From: an uncultured Oscillospiraceae bacterium
GTDB lineage: Bacteria; Bacillota; Clostridia; Oscillospirales; JAAYXM01
Reading direction: 5' to 3'
DNA: 25,612 bases
Assembly: GCA_934646115.1 (NCBI GenBank)
Contig: CAKUEM010000026.1
Span: 1-25,612 of the forward strand
Shown: positions 23,785-25,612 of the stretch, one piece after another
Layout of the letters: every line of letters starts with the position of its first letter
How positions within the stretch are numbered: position 1 is the first letter of the stretch
The notes under the pieces: model-generated
Told to the model about the DNA's origin: nothing
Database searches by the model: none
The model's input: only the letters and a program-made list of their open reading frames with translations
Made by a program: the position numbers and the translations under genes

Positions 23785-24037
23785 GCGCCAGCGCGCGAAA
23801 TTTCGGGGAAATGGGCGGCTCGCGCGCGAATAATTATATAAGTAGGATGCGCGCCGCGCGAAACGTGTCGAAAATGAGCACTGCGCGGGCGGCAGTGCTG
23901 ATAGGCGTTTTTTGCCCGGCGCGGTTTCATTCCGCGCAAAACGGGTATAATGTCAGTGCCGGTCGCGCGCGCCCGCGCAAAATTATGTCTAAATTAAGAA
24001 AATTGTTAACTTTTTATTACACATGCGAAAGAAGTAC
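23785..24037. other. intergenic region upstream of hrcA with hairpins
   Basis: No gene is supported in these 253 bases. Two hairpins are clear: AGCACTGC/GCAGTGCT (23877-23899), followed eight bases later by six T, and GCGCGG/CCGCGC (23919-23937). A TATAAT at 23946-23951 has no good -35 box. From about 23980 to 24037 the DNA becomes AT-rich, which may help polymerase at the hrcA promoter. A small RNA or an extra regulatory layer is possible but unproven. Confidence 0.5.
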
Positions 24038-24065
24038 TTGACATCCTGAAAATTGGGTGTACAAT
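24038..24065 (+). promoter_or_regulatory. heat-shock operon promoter (sigma-A type)
   Basis: A perfect TTGACA (24038-24043) and TACAAT (24060-24065) are 16 bases apart, directly upstream of the CIRCE operator. Transcription would start within or at the edge of the operator. Confidence 0.9.
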
Positions 24066-24069
24066 AGAT

Positions 24070-24096
24070 TTAGCACTCGGGAGGAGTGAGTGCTAA
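24070..24096 (+). promoter_or_regulatory. CIRCE operator (HrcA binding site)
   Basis: TTAGCACTC (24070-24078), nine bases, then GAGTGCTAA (24088-24096): a perfect match to the CIRCE consensus. HrcA bound here blocks the promoter; release on heat or misfolding stress turns on hrcA-grpE and presumably dnaK and dnaJ beyond the window. Confidence 0.98.
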
Positions 24097-24123
24097 AACG
24101 AATTCGAAAGCGAGGTGGCAACC

Positions 24124-25170
24124 GTGAGTCTGGGCGACCGCAAGAAGAAGATTCTAAAGGCGGTGATCGACGAATATATTGCGCATGCCGAGCCGGTCGG
24201 CTCGAAAGCGATCGCGATGAATACCGACCTGGAGCTCTCGCCTGCCACGATCCGCAACGAAATGTCTGACCTTGAGGATATGGGCTATTTAGAGCAGCCG
24301 CATGTATCCGCGGGGCGCATTCCCTCCCAGGCGGGATATCGGCTCTATGTCAACGAGCTGATGAACCGGCACCGCTTATCCGTCAATGAGATGGAGGCGA
24401 TCAACGCTAGCCTTCGCATGAAGATGAAGGAGCTTGACGAGATGATTCGCGGCGTCAGCAAAGTCGTTGCGAAGCTGACAAATTACACGACGTATGCCGT
24501 GATGTCCGGCACATCCGGGGTTTCCATCCGGAAATTTGACCTGATGCTGGTGGACGCGCGCACGGTGGTCGTGGTTGTCGTCACGTCGAACGCCGCGGTG
24601 CGCAATACGTACTTGAAAACCGCGTTCCCCATTCAGGAGGAAGAGCTGGTCGGGCTTGGCAGGATCTTAAACGATCGCTTCGTCAACCTGACGCTTGACC
24701 GGATCGACCTGATGCTGGTGCGCCGGGCGGAGCATGATGCCGAGCGGCTTTCCCCGCTGGTCTCGCCGATCATCAATTTTGCGGCCGAGGTCATGGAGGA
24801 AGGCGCGGACAGCCAGGTTTACGTCGGCGGTGCGGCGCGGATTTTAAGCCATCCGGAATATCAAGACGCAGAGAAGGCGCAAAAGCTTTTGGATTTTATC
24901 TCCGATCAGCATGATCTCGGGCGCGCTGTGCAGAAGGAGAGCGAGGAGCCCGGTAAGCTCCGCATCGCCATCGGCACGGAGAACGAGGCAGAGCCGCTTC
25001 GCGATGCGAGCGTTGTGTATGGCACATACGGCATCGGCGAGCATTTGAAGGGCACGATCGGCGTGATCGGTCCGGTTCGAATGGATTACGCGAAGATCGC
25101 GGCGAATTTGAATTATTTTCTGACCGGGCTCAACAAGCTTCTGCGCGAGACGTTTGCGCCGGATGAATAA
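24124..25170 (+). CDS. hrcA: heat-inducible transcription repressor HrcA
   Basis: HrcA binds CIRCE and represses chaperone genes; its folding depends on GroEL, which couples repression to chaperone supply. The 348 residues begin with the winged-helix region: RKKKILKAVIDEYI, EPVGSKAIA, and LSPATIRNEMSDLEDMGYLEQPH followed by SAGRIPSQAGYR. The C-terminal half ends with the GPVRMDYAKI and LNYFL segments typical of the family. The start is the GTG at 24124, preceded by GAGGTGG. A GTG three codons upstream lies inside that ribosome site. It is first in the operon, 20 bases before grpE, with the perfect CIRCE 27 bases upstream, so it is autoregulated. Confidence 0.97.
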   Translation: MSLGDRKKKILKAVIDEYIAHAEPVGSKAIAMNTDLELSPATIRNEMSDLEDMGYLEQPHVSAGRIPSQAGYRLYVNELMNRHRLSVNEMEAINASLRMKMKELDEMIRGVSKVVAKLTNYTTYAVMSGTSGVSIRKFDLMLVDARTVVVVVVTSNAAVRNTYLKTAFPIQEEELVGLGRILNDRFVNLTLDRIDLMLVRRAEHDAERLSPLVSPIINFAAEVMEEGADSQVYVGGAARILSHPEYQDAEKAQKLLDFISDQHDLGRAVQKESEEPGKLRIAIGTENEAEPLRDASVVYGTYGIGEHLKGTIGVIGPVRMDYAKIAANLNYFLTGLNKLLRETFAPDE

Positions 25171-25190
25171 GTTTGGAGGGAATGAAGAGC

Positions 25191-25612
25191 ATGGCTAAAA
25201 ATAAAAAGGACGAATGCGAGGAGAAGCAGCCGGAAACTGCGGCAGAGCAGCAGGAGCCGGCGGCGGAAGAGACCCCCGATGAGCTGGCAGCCAAAACGCG
25301 CGAGTGCGAGGAGCTGCGCGACCGGTATATGCGCACGGCGGCGGAGTTTGATAACTTCCGCAAGCGCACGGCGCGCGAGCGCGAATCGCTCTATGCGGAC
25401 GCGGCGAGCAGCACGATCGGCGAATTCCTCAGCGTGTATGACAATTTAGAGCGCGCGCTGGAGACGAAAAGCGAGGATGAGGCGTTTTTCAAAGGCGTTG
25501 AGATGATCTTCGCCGGGCTTTGCGAAACACTGGAAAAACTGAAGGTTGAGGTCATTAACCCCTTAAATGAGCCGTTTGATCCACAGCTTCACAACGCGGT
25601 GATGCATGTGGA
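25191..25612 (+). CDS. grpE: nucleotide exchange factor GrpE (5' part, cut by window end)
   Basis: GrpE opens the nucleotide site of DnaK so that ADP leaves. The 140 visible codons show a charged, E/Q-rich N-terminal tail (about 1-40). The dimer-forming long helix follows with RYMRTAAEFDNFRKRTARE, then FLSVYDNLERAL and the beta-domain signature NPLNEPFDPQLHNAV. The frame is still open at the last base. Starts at 25182 and 25191 are in frame; 25191 is preferred because GGAGGG ends only one base before 25182. It lies 20 bases after hrcA and is under CIRCE control. Confidence 0.96.
   Translation, partial: MAKNKKDECEEKQPETAAEQQEPAAEETPDELAAKTRECEELRDRYMRTAAEFDNFRKRTARERESLYADAASSTIGEFLSVYDNLERALETKSEDEAFFKGVEMIFAGLCETLEKLKVEVINPLNEPFDPQLHNAVMHV

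Noticed and set aside
23757..24041. 94-codon frame upstream of hrcA
   Set aside because: It begins inside the terminator of the previous gene, crosses hairpins and the hrcA promoter, and has no protein features.

Overview
The window looks like a chromosomal, GC-rich piece of a low-copy housekeeping region from a Bacillota (Firmicutes) bacterium, most likely a Clostridia-type anaerobe. The support is the complete WalRK two-component locus with its accessory genes walH, walI and walJ, an HrcA/CIRCE heat-shock control region, strong AGGAGG-type ribosome binding sites, frequent TTG/GTG starts, a short rhodanese-less ThiI and FabV as enoyl reductase. The strong GC bias of codon third positions produces long meaningless antisense frames opposite nearly every gene. 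The genus cannot be fixed from the sequence alone.

Layout. 1-930 is the least ordinary part: the possible tail of a gene, three strong hairpins (two of them terminator-like), about 450 bases with no convincing gene, and on the minus strand a 30-residue cysteine-rich microprotein gene downstream of a sodium-dependent (NSS) transporter. 2425-4510 holds a PhnP-like metallo-hydrolase convergent with fabV around a shared hairpin. 4598-5419 is a divergent HxlR regulator/cupin pair with promoters and a candidate operator between them. 5539-6950 is purA on the minus strand with a near-consensus promoter, a structured leader and its own terminator.

From 7088 to 16603 nine genes run tightly on the plus strand: iscS and thiI (sulfur transfer to tRNA 4-thiouridine/thiamine), cinA, an esterase, a Nudix hydrolase, then walR-walK-walH-walI, the cell-wall homeostasis system. 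murA follows as a self-contained unit with its own strong promoter and terminator, placed between walI and walJ. walJ-rlmH-(zinc-ribbon protein)-pgcA-nagA then form a second plus-strand group that mixes ribosome methylation with hexose/amino-sugar phosphate metabolism that feeds the wall. A secreted copper-amine-oxidase-like stalk protein has its own promoter and terminator. The window ends in the heat-shock operon: promoter, CIRCE operator, hrcA and the 5' part of grpE.

Taken together the genes centre on envelope synthesis and its control (WalRK, MurA, PgcA, NagA, stalk protein), sulfur trafficking and stress response. No phage, transposon, CRISPR array, tRNA or rRNA was seen. The best candidates for something undescribed are the microprotein next to the NSS transporter, the structured non-coding stretch at the left end, and a three-part zinc-ribbon protein between rlmH and pgcA.
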